Part shown: positions 26,451 through 34,814 of the stretch, in pieces
Position numbering within the stretch: the first letter of the stretch is position 1
Layout: each line of letters begins with the position of its first letter
Assembly (NCBI RefSeq): GCF_044784365.2
Contig: NZ_CP173065.2
Length of the DNA stretch: 64,000 bases
Source of the DNA: Cetobacterium_A somerae
Lineage (GTDB): Bacteria > Fusobacteriota > Fusobacteriia > Fusobacteriales > Fusobacteriaceae
Direction: 5' to 3' (one strand)
The notes under the pieces: model-generated
Told to the model about the DNA's origin: nothing
Seen by the model: only the letters and a program-made list of their open reading frames with translations
The model's database searches: none
Program-made: the position numbers and the translations under genes

Positions 26451-28118
26451 TTAGAAATTCTTTAAATCCTCTTCTACTGTTGAAATAGTTCCAATATTAA
26501 AGTTATCTATTAAAACTTTTAAAACATTTCCTGATAAAAATGCTGGAATTGTTGGTCCTAAATGGATATTTTTAACTCCTAAGTGTAATAATGCTAGTAA
26601 AACTATTACAGCTTTTTGCTCATACCAAGCTATATTATAAGCAATTGGTAACTCATTTATATCATTTAATTGGAATACCTCTTTCAATTTTAAAGCTATT
26701 AATGCTAATGAGTATGAATCATTACATTGTCCTGCATCTAAAACTCTTGGAATTCCACCAATATCCCCTAAATTTAATTTATTATATTTATACTTTGCAC
26801 AACCTGCTGTTAAAATAACTGTATCTTTTGGTAAATTAGCTGCAAACTCTGTATAATAATCTCTTGATTTCATTCTTCCGTCGCATCCTGCCATTACATA
26901 GAATCTTCTAATAGCTCCAGATTTTACTGCATCTACAACTTTATCAGCTAGTGCAAATACTTGATTATGTGCAAAACCACCTATAATTTTTCCTGTTTCA
27001 ATCTCTGTTGGTGCTTTACATGTTTTAGCTAATGCTATAACTTCTGAGAAATCTTTTTTTCCATCTTTTTCTTCAACTCTTTTCCATCCTGGGAATCCAG
27101 TTGCATTTGTTGTAAATACTTTTCCTTCATATGAAGCCCCAGCTTTTGGAGGTACTATACAGTTTGTTGTAAATACAACAGGACCATTAAATGTTTCAAA
27201 CTCCTCTTTTTGTTTCCACCATGCATTTCCATAGTTTCCAGCTAAATGTTTATATTTTTTTAACTCTGGATAATAGTGAGCTGGTAACATCTCTGAGTGA
27301 GTATATACATCTACTCCTGTTCCTTCTGTTTGCTCTAAAAGTTGAACTATATCATTCAAGTCATGACCTGATATTAAAATTCCAGGATTATTTCTAACTC
27401 CAATATTTACCTCTGTTATCTCTGGATTTCCAAATTTTCCTGTATTAGCAGAATCTAGCAACGCCATTACATCTACTCCAAATTTTCCTGTTTCTAAAGT
27501 TAATCCTACTAAACCTCCTAACTCGATTGAATCATCTAAAGTTGAAACTAAAGCTTTTTCTATAAACATAACTATTTCTGATTTCTCATATCCTAAATTT
27601 ACAGAGTGCTCATAATATGCTGCCATACCTTTTAAACCATAAGTTATAACCTCTCTTAAAGATCTTACATCTTCATTTTCAGTTGAAAGTACCCCAATAG
27701 TTAAAGCTTTTTTATTCATATCCTCTATTGTTTTTACTGTAAATGTTGTTGCATCATGATTTTTTAATCTTTTTATATCTAATCCAAAATTATCCAATTG
27801 AGTTTTTACTTTATCTCTAATTTCTAATCCTTTTAAAATCTCTTTAGATATCATCTCATCATCAAAATTTGCATTTGTTATCGTTATAAATAAAGAGTTT
27901 GTTATATAATAGTCAATCTCTGAATTCAACTCTTTATTTTCTAATCTACTTTCTAAAGATAAATTCTCTCTCAAAATAGATATACCTTTTGCTGTATAAA
28001 TAAGTAAATCTTGAAGATTTGATGTAGTTGGTTTCTTTCCACAAACTCCCACTACTGAGCAGCCTTTATTTCCTGCTGTTTCTTGACATTGAAAACAAAA
28101 CATCGGTATTTTTTCCAT
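26451..28118 (-). CDS. hcp: Hybrid cluster protein (hydroxylamine reductase / NO reductase)
   Basis: Hcp carries an Fe-S cluster and the hybrid Fe-S-O cluster. It reduces hydroxylamine in vitro and, in E. coli, acts as a high-affinity NO reductase under anaerobic nitrosative stress. The 555-residue product has the N-terminal cluster cysteines C8, C11, C20 and C26. Further in are the hybrid-cluster ligands around TGVDVYTHSEMLPAHYYP, TTNCIVPPKAG, AGCDGR, TAGCAKYKYN and DAGQCNDSYSLALIALKL. A GAGGGAGAG ribosome site precedes the ATG. No hcr reductase gene is adjacent. A 16-bp palindrome at the -41.5 position upstream suggests activation by a Crp/Fnr-superfamily regulator such as an HcpR-type protein. 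Confidence 0.95.
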   Translation of the reverse strand: MEKIPMFCFQCQETAGNKGCSVVGVCGKKPTTSNLQDLLIYTAKGISILRENLSLESRLENKELNSEIDYYITNSLFITITNANFDDEMISKEILKGLEIRDKVKTQLDNFGLDIKRLKNHDATTFTVKTIEDMNKKALTIGVLSTENEDVRSLREVITYGLKGMAAYYEHSVNLGYEKSEIVMFIEKALVSTLDDSIELGGLVGLTLETGKFGVDVMALLDSANTGKFGNPEITEVNIGVRNNPGILISGHDLNDIVQLLEQTEGTGVDVYTHSEMLPAHYYPELKKYKHLAGNYGNAWWKQKEEFETFNGPVVFTTNCIVPPKAGASYEGKVFTTNATGFPGWKRVEEKDGKKDFSEVIALAKTCKAPTEIETGKIIGGFAHNQVFALADKVVDAVKSGAIRRFYVMAGCDGRMKSRDYYTEFAANLPKDTVILTAGCAKYKYNKLNLGDIGGIPRVLDAGQCNDSYSLALIALKLKEVFQLNDINELPIAYNIAWYEQKAVIVLLALLHLGVKNIHLGPTIPAFLSGNVLKVLIDNFNIGTISTVEEDLKNF

Positions 28119-28152
28119 TAATATCTCTCCCTCTTTTTTAATTCATAAGTGG

Positions 28153-28195
28153 ATTATATCAGTATAGTTATTTTTTTTCTGTAACATATGTTACA
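28153..28195 (-). promoter_or_regulatory. hcp promoter -10 with Crp/Fnr-type operator
   Basis: TATAAT lies at 28158-28153 on the minus strand and no good -35 is visible. Instead the perfect 16-bp palindrome TGTAACATATGTTACA (28180-28195) is centred about 41.5 bases upstream of the expected start point, the class II activator position. The half-site GTAAC is close to what Fnr/HcpR-like regulators bind. Confidence 0.65.
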
Positions 28196-28284
28196 AACTC
28201 AACTTTTTTTCTAGTAGATTTTTTATATTTAAGGTATAATCAGTTTATACTAATGAAAATATTCTTTTTATAGGAGGAGATTTT

Positions 28285-28794
28285 ATGAAAAAATATCTAT
28301 TTGTTTTTGGTTTTTTACTTTTTTTAATGGGATGTAGCAACACAGAAGAATATGTTGTCTCTGATTTTTTTGTAGCAGGAGATTTTACTTATAAAGGTGG
28401 ATTTGAAAATGCTGGTTCGAAAACTACTAGTAAAACAGTTCGAAAAAATGGCTTAAGATTTATTATTGAGGAAACTACTGATACAGCTACAAGAGTTGAA
28501 AGAGTATACCTAGTTAATAGAGATTCAATCTCTCTAATCTATGTTGGTGAGGATACTCATGTAAATATAGATGATCTAAATTTAACTAAAGGTGAAGTTG
28601 TTTTAAAGGCACCATTTACAGTTGGAAAAACTTGGAAATCTGGTGAAAATATATATGAAATAGTTGAATTTATAGATGCTGAATCTGGACCTGAAGTTAC
28701 TGTAGAAAAAAGATATCCTAGTGGAACAACAGAAAGAACTACTTATCAAAAAGGATTTGGAAAAGTACAAAAAACTACAACAATGGTGAATTAG
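28285..28794 (+). CDS. Putative outer-membrane or inner-membrane lipoprotein
   Basis: The 169-residue protein begins with a short hydrophobic signal and the lipobox LMGCSN, so a lipidated cysteine at about residue 17 is expected. The remainder has no family I recognise: it is beta-rich, with DFFVAGDFTYKGGFENAG and a C-terminal YPSGTTERTTYQKGFGKVQ, somewhat like small fusobacterial lipoproteins. The ATG follows ATAGGAGGAG. TATAAT at 28235-28240 is a probable -10. The next gene, an IclR regulator, starts three bases after the stop without a clear ribosome site, implying coupling. Confidence 0.7.
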   Translation: MKKYLFVFGFLLFLMGCSNTEEYVVSDFFVAGDFTYKGGFENAGSKTTSKTVRKNGLRFIIEETTDTATRVERVYLVNRDSISLIYVGEDTHVNIDDLNLTKGEVVLKAPFTVGKTWKSGENIYEIVEFIDAESGPEVTVEKRYPSGTTERTTYQKGFGKVQKTTTMVN

Positions 28795-28797
28795 AAT

Positions 28798-29550
28798 ATG
28801 AAAAAATTAGTTCCAGCTATGGAAAAAATTGATAAAATTTTCAACTATCTTTATTTAAAAGAGAAAGCTTCTCAAGCTGAAATCTCTAAAGATTTAAATA
28901 TACCTAAAGCTACTACAAATAGATTAATCTATACTTTAGTCACAATGGGATATATCTATCAAAATGGAAAAGATTATACTTTAGGAAATAAGTTTGATTA
29001 CTTTTCAAATAAAAATAAAAATTATAACTTAATAAAAAATATTTCATATCCATATTTAGAAGAACTATCTTTAAAATTTAAGGAAACATTTAAAGTTAGT
29101 GTTTTTGATAAAAACAAAATTAGAGTCATTGCTTCTGTTGAAAGTAATGATTATTATAAAATTACAGTTCCAGAAAATGCAATCTTTCCTCTACATGCAG
29201 GTGCAGCAAGTAAAATTTTAATCTGTCAACTAACAGAAAAAAAATTGAACTCTTTACTTCCTGAAACTTTGCCAAAATATACTGAAAATACAATAACTAG
29301 TAGAGATATTCTAAAAAAAGAACTTTTTAAAGTTAATATAAAAAAAATTGCATTTGACAACATGGAGCATTCAAATACAATTAGTGCCGTAGCTATTCCT
29401 ATTTATGATAAAAATAATAAAATTATAGCTGCTTTAAGTTGTCCTTTTTTTAGCAACAATACTAATGAATCTCATATAAATGAAATCATAATCGCTATGA
29501 AAGATATCTCTGAAAAGATAAGTACAACTCTTATTAATATGTCTTTTTAA
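28798..29550 (+). CDS. IclR family transcriptional regulator
   Basis: The 250-residue protein has an N-terminal winged helix-turn-helix (residues about 10-70, ASQAEISKDLNIPKATTNRLIYTLVTMGYI) and a C-terminal effector-binding domain with FPLHAGAASKILICQL and ISAVAIPIYDKNNKIIAALSCP, the typical IclR pattern. Members often control sugar acid or aromatic catabolism (KdgR is one), so control of the nearby KDG genes is possible but only by proximity. No Shine-Dalgarno is seen before the ATG; translation is probably coupled to the lipoprotein gene. Confidence 0.85.
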   Translation: MKKLVPAMEKIDKIFNYLYLKEKASQAEISKDLNIPKATTNRLIYTLVTMGYIYQNGKDYTLGNKFDYFSNKNKNYNLIKNISYPYLEELSLKFKETFKVSVFDKNKIRVIASVESNDYYKITVPENAIFPLHAGAASKILICQLTEKKLNSLLPETLPKYTENTITSRDILKKELFKVNIKKIAFDNMEHSNTISAVAIPIYDKNNKIIAALSCPFFSNNTNESHINEIIIAMKDISEKISTTLINMSF

Positions 29551-29654
29551 TTTTTTTTTATTTTCTTAAAAGGAAATTTATAAAATCCTCGAATAATGAA
29601 AGTGAAGTCAGAAAATAAAAACTAAAGGTTTTTTAAACAAGAGGAGGATTTTTT

Positions 29655-30098
29655 ATGGAAAATAAAGATCTAGTATTTCAAATGAACAAATTTGTAGGAG
29701 ACTTACATGTATTTAAAACTAAAGTACATAACTTCCACTGGAATTTAACTGGAGAGCACTTCTTCGTTATACATCCTATGCTTGATGGTATAATGGGTGA
29801 AATTGATGCACAAATCGATTCTGTTGCTGAGAGAATTTTAATGATCGGACACAGACCTTTTGGATCTTTAGAAATCTATTTAAAACATACTGTTTTAGCT
29901 GAAGCTGAAACTAAAGCATATCCAGCTAAAGAAGCTGTTAAATTAATGTTAGAAGATTTCAAACTTCTTTTAGCTGAAGCTAACATTATTATGGGAATCG
30001 CTGAAAAAGAGGATGATCAAGAAACTCTTACTCTAGTTACTGATATAGCTGCTTTATATCAAAAACATATCTGGATGTTTGGTGCTTGGTTAGCATAA
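29655..30098 (+). CDS. dps: Dps family ferritin-like protein
   Basis: A 12-mer miniferritin that oxidises and stores iron with H2O2 and may shield DNA. The 147-residue protein has the two Dps signatures run together: HNFHWNLTGEHFF (about 22-34) with ferroxidase His, and LDGIMGEIDAQIDSVAERI (about 39-57) with Asp/Glu ligands. It lacks the lysine-rich N-terminal tail used by E. coli Dps for DNA binding. The ATG follows AAGAGGAGG. Monocistronic with a strong terminator. I saw no convincing PerR or Fur box in the short upstream region. Confidence 0.93.
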   Translation: MENKDLVFQMNKFVGDLHVFKTKVHNFHWNLTGEHFFVIHPMLDGIMGEIDAQIDSVAERILMIGHRPFGSLEIYLKHTVLAEAETKAYPAKEAVKLMLEDFKLLLAEANIIMGIAEKEDDQETLTLVTDIAALYQKHIWMFGAWLA

Positions 30099-30108
30099 GT
30101 ATAAAATT

Positions 30109-30138
30109 AAAACCCCTTGAAATTTCAAGGGGTTTTTT
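30109..30138. terminator. Bidirectional terminator between dps and the PTS IIA gene
   Basis: A 14-bp perfect palindrome arm (AAAACCCCTTGAAA and complement), followed by T residues on the plus strand and a T-rich tract on the minus strand. Confidence 0.9.
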
Positions 30139-30151
30139 GTTTCACTTTTTA

Positions 30152-30490
30152 TTACTTACTTTCTAAAGCAAATAATCTTTTGTTTAATTTAATCATTTTC
30201 TTAATTAACTCTCTCTCTGATAAAGCTGTCATTAAGTGATCTTGAGCGTGAACGAAAACTATTGATAAAGGTATTTTTTGTCCTCCCGCTTCTTTTTGAA
30301 TCATATCTGTTTGTACGTGGTGAGCTTTTAAAACTGCTGCGTCACACTCTTTCATACACTCTTCAGCTTCTTCAAATTTCCCCTCTTCAGCAAATGCTAG
30401 TGCTTGATGTGCACATCCTTTAGCTTCTCCTGCATATGCTACTATTGAAAATATTATCTCTTCTAATTCCTCTTCTGTAAAATCTACCAT
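30152..30490 (-). CDS. PTS lactose/cellobiose family IIA component
   Basis: The 112-residue protein is a trimeric three-helix EIIA that passes phosphate from HPr to EIIB. It has the family pattern EEIIFSIVAYAGEAKG at the N-terminus and FVHAQDHLMTA, which contains the phosphorylated histidine. Its gene is downstream of the MupG-like gene by 26 bases on the same strand, while IIB and IIC lie 2.7-4.3 kb away on the other strand. The three together would make a complete transporter. Disaccharides such as cellobiose, chitobiose or MurNAc-GlcNAc are candidate substrates. Confidence 0.92.
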   Translation of the reverse strand: MVDFTEEELEEIIFSIVAYAGEAKGCAHQALAFAEEGKFEEAEECMKECDAAVLKAHHVQTDMIQKEAGGQKIPLSIVFVHAQDHLMTALSERELIKKMIKLNKRLFALESK

Positions 30491-30516
30491 TTTATATCCT
30501 CCTAAACCGATTTTTA

Positions 30517-31602
30517 TTACTTTTTTATTTTAATCTTGAATTTTTGCCAAGGTTTAATACTATCTAATAATCCCATGTAGTTTGGATCTATTTTCCCAAC
30601 TACACTTGTTTTTCCTGAATTTTTCATATCTTTTCTTGCAATATGTAACTCTCCAGCATATTGACCATAAAGTGATGATTCGATTAATACATCTCCTTTT
30701 TTAATATCAACTGGGTTAAATAACTCAAAATGAGTTCCTTTATATTTTACTCTTGACTGTGTCGATCTAACAACATACTCTCCTACATCCCCTCTTTGGT
30801 AATGTAGTTCTTTTTCAATTATATCTTTTTCAACTGACCCTACACCATCATAAACTTCACACTCAAGCTCTAGCATCTCTTTATTTACATCTGCTAGTCT
30901 CTTAAGTTCCTCTTCTGTTGGAAAACAGTTTGATATAATTACAACATCTATTCCTTCATTAAATAACTCTCTACCTTGAACTTCAATTGGTAAATCTCTA
31001 TGCTCTTCTAATGTACAAAGTCCATCATTTACTGGCCATGGTCCAAAAGTTCCTGTTTGTGATGTTACAAATGCTGCTGTTGTTAAAGCAAAACCTTTAA
31101 ATCTCTTATTACAACTTCTAAAATGCTCTCTTGAAAGCCCTGTATATCTATGTGGATAGAAATTATGACATCCAACTAATTTCTCTTTATTTGGCATAAA
31201 ATCCATTATTGTATTTACATAGTTTGTATCTTGACTCATATTTATCTCAACTAATAATCCATACTCATTAAATGTCATGATACTCTCTTCGTTTCCAGAA
31301 AAACCTAGGTCTAATCTTACTCCTGTAGCTCCAATCTCTTTAAAAAATGAAAGATCTTCATAACTTATATTTAATTTACTGAATATAGATGGAGCCACGT
31401 CTACCATAACTTCCATTCCAAAGTTATTTGCATGCTCAATTGTATCTTTAAACTCTTTTAATATAACTTCTTTATCCCCATCAACTGATAATAAGCAAGT
31501 AAAAACTCTCTTATATCCATATTTTGCTGCTAGCTCAATATAGTTTTTATTTTCTTCCAATGTAGCATGAAATGGATATATAGATATTCCTAATTGTTTC
31601 AT
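30517..31602 (-). CDS. MupG/DUF871-family 6-phospho-N-acetylmuramidase-like protein
   Basis: The 361-residue protein has the DUF871 architecture: an N-terminal TIM-like barrel (LGISIYPFH, VMVDVAPS, GVRLDLGFSG, GCHNFYPHRYTGLS) and a C-terminal cyclophilin-like barrel (KYKGTHFELFNPVDIKKGDVLIESS-type region). In Staphylococcus aureus the family member MupG hydrolyses MurNAc-6-phosphate-GlcNAc, the product of PTS uptake of a peptidoglycan disaccharide. Here it is cotranscribed with a PTS IIA gene, which fits cleavage of an imported phosphodisaccharide. Which sugar is handled is inference. The start ATG follows CAGGAGGGAG. Confidence 0.85.
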   Translation of the reverse strand: MKQLGISIYPFHATLEENKNYIELAAKYGYKRVFTCLLSVDGDKEVILKEFKDTIEHANNFGMEVMVDVAPSIFSKLNISYEDLSFFKEIGATGVRLDLGFSGNEESIMTFNEYGLLVEINMSQDTNYVNTIMDFMPNKEKLVGCHNFYPHRYTGLSREHFRSCNKRFKGFALTTAAFVTSQTGTFGPWPVNDGLCTLEEHRDLPIEVQGRELFNEGIDVVIISNCFPTEEELKRLADVNKEMLELECEVYDGVGSVEKDIIEKELHYQRGDVGEYVVRSTQSRVKYKGTHFELFNPVDIKKGDVLIESSLYGQYAGELHIARKDMKNSGKTSVVGKIDPNYMGLLDSIKPWQKFKIKIKK

Positions 31603-31638
31603 TCTCTACTCCCTCCTGAAAACCTTTATTTTACTTAG

Positions 31639-31667
31639 TTTTTACTAGATTTTTCAGCATAAGTCAA
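31639..31667 (-). promoter_or_regulatory. Promoter of the mupG-IIA operon
   Basis: TTGACT (31667-31662) and TAAAAA (31644-31639) with a 17-base spacer on the minus strand. Confidence 0.55.
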
Positions 31668-31765
31668 GAGTTAAAACTTCAAGAAAAATATATTCTTTTT
31701 TTTCGTCTAATATCTACAATAATTTCAATTACTTTTTACTTTTTTTCACATATTAACGGGTAAAT

Positions 31766-32911
31766 TTATTTTTTTTCTCCTGTAGCATCTTCTGATGTTT
31801 TATATATCTCTATAGTACTCTCTCTACCTTTATCTAAATAAAGAATATTGATTTTATGTCTTTCATCTTTATATTCTAGAGTCTCTCCAACTTTCATATT
31901 TCTTAAAGCTTTTAAAAAATTGTAATTATAATAAAACTTACATTTTAAAAGTTCTTTATAAAGTCTTGACTCAAAGATAAATCTATTTGAAAATATATCT
32001 ACTGTTTTACTAACTAAAATATATTTCTCTTGATGATCTATATTCTGATTTTCTTTTAAAGCCAAACATATAGCATCATCTAAAGAACCAGAGATACCTT
32101 TATCTAAATGATAAAGATTATTTCTTACAAACTCTACTCCCTCTTTTAATAATGCTTCCTCTATTACTTTACTTACTTTTGATATAGAATCTACTCTATC
32201 TCTAAGAGGAAGTAGTAATCTATCAATCTCTTCAGCTAATATTGGAGATAATTTATGATTAAATATAAATTCTATCTCCATTATTTTACTTGTAAAACCA
32301 TCGCTATTTTTTATTTTTTTATAATCTATATTATATTTTGTTAATTGATTTATATCTTCTAAGGCTGGTTTTAAAATTGTTTTTTCAAAATCATAAAATC
32401 TTTCATAGTTTTCTTGTCCTACACCTAAAAGTTCCTTTAGTTGATCTCTACTTATCAAAAATCCACCTTGATTTCTATTTTTTATCATAGCTAAATATAG
32501 TTGAAAACTTTTTTTATCTTTAAATAAAAGTATTAGAAGTAAATCTATATCATCAAATATTCCACTCTCTTTTAATGATTTTAAAGATTTTGATATATAA
32601 AGCCTATACTCCTCTCTATTTCTCATATAAAAATCAAATATGGGAAATGACGAGAAAAATATCTCTTCATCTTTTTCAACTAATTTCAAATGAATTCTTC
32701 TTTTAGAAAATTTATCTAAAAAATCTTCTATTAATCCTCTTTCTTTTACAATTGATTTCAACTCTTTTTCTGTAAAAACTATATATTTTTCATTTTTTCC
32801 TTTATATCTTTCTCTGATTACCTCTAAAAAATCTCTTTCTTTTTTGTTTAACTTTTTATCTGTATCTATAAAAATATCATTTTTAGAAAAATCAAAAGCC
32901 ATTTTTCTCAT
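31766..32911 (-). CDS. Rep_3-like replication initiator family protein
   Basis: The 381-residue protein resembles plasmid initiators of the Rep_3 (RepB/RepA winged-helix) family. The segment ISRDQLKELLGVGQENYERF, then FEKTILKPALEDINQLTKYNIDYKKIKNSDG and IEFIFN, is the typical first winged-helix domain. The rest is rich in lysine and leucine with no second domain I can assign. Such proteins bind iterons at plasmid origins, but no plasmid genes surround it. It sits between a PTS gene and the mupG-IIA pair, so it may be a chromosomal remnant, an integrated-plasmid gene or a protein recruited as a regulator. A GGTGGTGG site precedes the ATG. No terminator follows, so readthrough to mupG is possible. 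Confidence 0.65.
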   Translation of the reverse strand: MRKMAFDFSKNDIFIDTDKKLNKKERDFLEVIRERYKGKNEKYIVFTEKELKSIVKERGLIEDFLDKFSKRRIHLKLVEKDEEIFFSSFPIFDFYMRNREEYRLYISKSLKSLKESGIFDDIDLLLILLFKDKKSFQLYLAMIKNRNQGGFLISRDQLKELLGVGQENYERFYDFEKTILKPALEDINQLTKYNIDYKKIKNSDGFTSKIMEIEFIFNHKLSPILAEEIDRLLLPLRDRVDSISKVSKVIEEALLKEGVEFVRNNLYHLDKGISGSLDDAICLALKENQNIDHQEKYILVSKTVDIFSNRFIFESRLYKELLKCKFYYNYNFLKALRNMKVGETLEYKDERHKINILYLDKGRESTIEIYKTSEDATGEKK

Positions 32912-33113
32912 ACTTCCACCACCTTTTTTGTATAATTATTAATTTTTTTTAAATTTTTTTGTTTTTTTTTAACAGTTTTCCATGAAAATTAGACGATTTT
33001 TTTTGTTTTTTTTTTCGTTCCTATTAAAGAATACAATATTTCTCTCTTATTTTCAAGTTTTTTTTTATTATATATATTGTTATTTGACGAAAAAAGTCTG
33101 ATTTTTGTGAAAT
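32912..33113. other. AT-rich intergenic region with long T runs
   Basis: This stretch between the divergent rep-like and PTS IIB genes has several runs of 8-10 T. It contains one copy of ATTAGACGA (about 32987) that also occurs at about 31700 on the other strand, and a related TTTGACGAAAAAA. No gene and no clear iteron array was seen. It could hold a replication or regulatory site for the Rep-like protein, which is speculation. Confidence 0.4.
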
Positions 33114-33142
33114 TTGACTTTTTTTAAAACATATTTTATAAT
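33114..33142 (+). promoter_or_regulatory. Promoter of the PTS IIB-porin-IIC genes
   Basis: TTGACT (33114-33119) and TATAAT (33137-33142) with a 17-base spacer. Confidence 0.8.
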
Positions 33143-33153
33143 TCTAGTGTCAG

Positions 33154-33166
33154 GTGAATGGTTCAC
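33154..33166. promoter_or_regulatory. Inverted repeat at the transcription start of the PTS genes
   Basis: GTGAA, three bases, TTCAC. It lies just downstream of the predicted start point, the typical place for a repressor operator. The binding protein is unknown. Confidence 0.5.
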
Positions 33167-33229
33167 TCAACATAAATTAAAAATTTTAAATTAAAAATTC
33201 AAATATGTAAATCAAAAGGAGAAACAATT

Positions 33230-33535
33230 ATGAAAAAAATATTATTACTTTGTTCTGCAGGAATGTCAACAAGTATGGTTGTTAAAAAAATGGAAGCTGC
33301 TGCTGCTGCTGAAAATATAGAAGTTAAAATTGATGCTGTAGGTTTAGAGCAATTCCACGAATTATTACCTAAATATGATGTATTCCTTTTAGGTCCACAA
33401 GTTAGATTTAAGAAAGCTGAATTAGCTGCTATCGCTGCTGAAGCTGGAAAGCCTTTAGATGTAATTGATACTATGGCATATGGAACTTTAAACGGTAAGA
33501 AAATTTTAGACTTTGCTTTAAGCTTAGCTAAGTAA
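33230..33535 (+). CDS. PTS lactose/cellobiose family IIB component
   Basis: The 101-residue cytosolic IIB accepts phosphate from IIA on the active cysteine C8, seen in MKKILLLCSAGMSTS, the P-loop-like motif of the family. GPQVRFKKAEL near residue 63 is also typical. It leads a plus-strand group with a porin and IIC. AAAAGGAGA precedes the ATG. The promoter is about 90 bases upstream with an inverted repeat near +1. Confidence 0.93.
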   Translation: MKKILLLCSAGMSTSMVVKKMEAAAAAENIEVKIDAVGLEQFHELLPKYDVFLLGPQVRFKKAELAAIAAEAGKPLDVIDTMAYGTLNGKKILDFALSLAK

Positions 33536-33587
33536 TTAAAATAAAAATAATAATAACACTTTTATTTAAAAAACGGGAGGGTAACAA

Positions 33588-34706
33588 ATGAAAAAATCAC
33601 TTTATTTATTAGCTGCTTTATCATTATTAGGTACAAACGTTTTTGCTAAAGAGGTTGTAGCAAGTCCTACAACTACTACTGAAACAGTTGCACCTGTTGC
33701 TGGGGAAATTAGAGAAGAGAATGTAAACGAAGAAACTCAAGTTATGACTATGGTTGAAGTTCCAGAAGATAAATGGACTTTTAATGGTAGAATGTACTTA
33801 GAGACAGAGGATTTTGATGGGGGATCATCTTTAAGATGGCAAGGACCTGGAGAAAATATTGGTGACGATGAAGATGGAACTTTCATTGGAACTGGAGTAT
33901 CTGCTTCAAAAGGAAAATTAACTTTAGATTTAAATGTTGAGAAAAGATTTGGTGGAGATTTAGGATTCAATAGACCTGATGCTGAGTGGGAAGCACTAAG
34001 AGTAGACTGGAAAGTTAGATATCAATTATTTGCTAACCAAGCATTCCATTTAAAATATAGAAATGAAGAAAGAACTAGAGATTATTCTAAAAATGCTTAC
34101 CAATCTAACTGGACTAGAGATAGATATGAATTAGGAACTGACTTTAATCATTTTAACGGAATGTTAGCTGGATGGTTAGTTGTAGGATATGATAAAGATA
34201 AATCAACAGGTTTAAATGAATTAAAAGATGCTCCAGGTACACATACAATTTCTTCTGAAAGAGATAATGGATGGTACTGGGAAGGAGATTTTGGACCTTC
34301 ATTTAAATTAACTGAAAAGTTATCATTAAATCCTACTATCTATACTACTGGAGAGATGTATGATTCTTATGAAATGGTTGAAACTCAATTAAGAGTTATG
34401 ATGCCATATCAAGCTACTGAAAAATTAACTATCATGCCTAGAATCAGATTCACTTTAGAGAGAACTCAAGATGCTAAAGTTAATGGAGATTACATAAGAG
34501 ATTATGAGAACAAAGCTGGATCAAGAGTTAGATATGAATTAATGGCTAACTATGTAATCAATGAGCAATTCTCAACTTTCTTAGGAGTTGCATATGATGA
34601 TAATACTAGAGATTACAAAAACGCTGATAAAATCGGTGGTAACGAAGGTAAAAAAGATCTTGATATGTGGTGGACATACGTTGGTTTAAACTACAAGTTT
34701 AACTAA
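33588..34706 (+). CDS. Outer membrane porin (beta-barrel), probably for the PTS sugar
   Basis: The 372-residue protein has a signal peptide (1-20, ending NVFAKE), a threonine- and glutamate-rich linker and then a beta-barrel of alternating strands. It ends WWTYVGLNYKFN, close to a terminal aromatic signature. Strands such as YRNEERTRDYSKN and VRYELMANYV resemble fusobacterial major porins and KdgM-type oligosaccharide porins. It lies between the IIB and IIC genes, which suggests that it admits the sugar into the periplasm. AACGGGAGGG precedes the ATG. A strong but imperfect hairpin lies before the IIC gene. Confidence 0.8.
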   Translation: MKKSLYLLAALSLLGTNVFAKEVVASPTTTTETVAPVAGEIREENVNEETQVMTMVEVPEDKWTFNGRMYLETEDFDGGSSLRWQGPGENIGDDEDGTFIGTGVSASKGKLTLDLNVEKRFGGDLGFNRPDAEWEALRVDWKVRYQLFANQAFHLKYRNEERTRDYSKNAYQSNWTRDRYELGTDFNHFNGMLAGWLVVGYDKDKSTGLNELKDAPGTHTISSERDNGWYWEGDFGPSFKLTEKLSLNPTIYTTGEMYDSYEMVETQLRVMMPYQATEKLTIMPRIRFTLERTQDAKVNGDYIRDYENKAGSRVRYELMANYVINEQFSTFLGVAYDDNTRDYKNADKIGGNEGKKDLDMWWTYVGLNYKFN

Positions 34707-34738
34707 TATCAACTATATAAAAGTATTATAAAAATTAT

Positions 34739-34766
34739 GGGGAGGGGAAGTTTTTTCCTCCACCCC
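34739..34766 (+). terminator. Imperfect hairpin between porin and PTS IIC genes
   Basis: A G-rich arm pairs with a C-rich arm around a T-rich loop, followed by TTTCT. It lacks a good T tract and would act as a partial terminator or RNA stabiliser, lowering IIC relative to porin. Confidence 0.5.
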
Positions 34767-34814
34767 TTTCTATAAAATTTGATATAATAAAACTAAAAAA
34801 CGGAGGAAAAATTT

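Noticed and set aside
32930..33080. Iteron array or CRISPR-like repeat near the Rep-like gene
   Set aside because: Only simple T runs and one short motif recur; there are no regularly spaced repeats.
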